This document shows, piece by piece, positions 6,216 to 6,217 of a DNA stretch of 6,217 bases. Origin of the DNA: Vulcanimicrobiota bacterium (lineage in GTDB: Bacteria > Vulcanimicrobiota > Vulcanimicrobiia > Vulcanimicrobiales > Vulcanimicrobiaceae). Position 1 is the first letter of the stretch. Every line of letters starts with the position of its first letter. A program made the translations under genes and the position numbers. Under the pieces are notes generated by a model. That model was not told where the DNA came from. It ran no database searches and saw nothing but the letters and a program-made list of their open reading frames with translations. The stretch covers positions 1-6,217 of the forward strand of contig JASHXG010000134.1 of NCBI GenBank assembly GCA_030043675.1, read 5' to 3'.

Positions 6216-6217
6216 CC

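Overview
The window is a high-GC bacterial chromosomal segment. GC is roughly two thirds by eye, with strong G/C preference at third codon positions. It is densely packed, and all six genes are on the + strand. There is no sign of mobile DNA, CRISPR, tRNA or rRNA. The P-protein of glycine decarboxylase is split into two subunits (GcvPA and GcvPB), as in many Firmicutes, Thermotogae and several deep-branching high-GC phyla, and unlike the fused GcvP of Proteobacteria. The composition resembles high-GC soil lineages such as Eremiobacterota, but that is a guess and the sequence alone does not fix the phylum.

Region 1 (1-4269) is a glycine cleavage operon in the order gcvT (5' end cut by the window edge), gcvH, gcvPA, gcvPB. 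The genes are 24 bp apart, 5 bp apart and overlapping by 20 bp. GcvPA/GcvPB decarboxylate glycine with PLP and load the aminomethyl group on the lipoyl-lysine of GcvH. GcvT then passes the one-carbon unit to tetrahydrofolate and releases ammonia. The fourth component, dihydrolipoyl dehydrogenase (L-protein), is not in the window. Any glycine riboswitch would lie upstream of gcvT, outside the window.

Region 2 (4270-4338) is a short intergenic stretch. It holds an 8-bp hairpin with a T-rich tail, a good intrinsic terminator candidate, whose tail directly abuts the Shine-Dalgarno sequence of the next gene.

Region 3 (4339-6212) is a two-gene unit with a 4-bp ATGA overlap. The first gene is a type I cysteine dioxygenase with its iron ligands, substrate arginine and potential Cys-Tyr cofactor pair visible. 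The second is an uncharacterised FAD/NAD(P)-binding oxidoreductase of the YdhS (COG4529) type. A bulged hairpin spans the final stop codon at the window's end.

The glycine cleavage part is ordinary. The less described part is the coupled thiol dioxygenase and flavoprotein pair, and the way it sits immediately behind a terminator-like hairpin. I see no clear evidence of a wholly new system.
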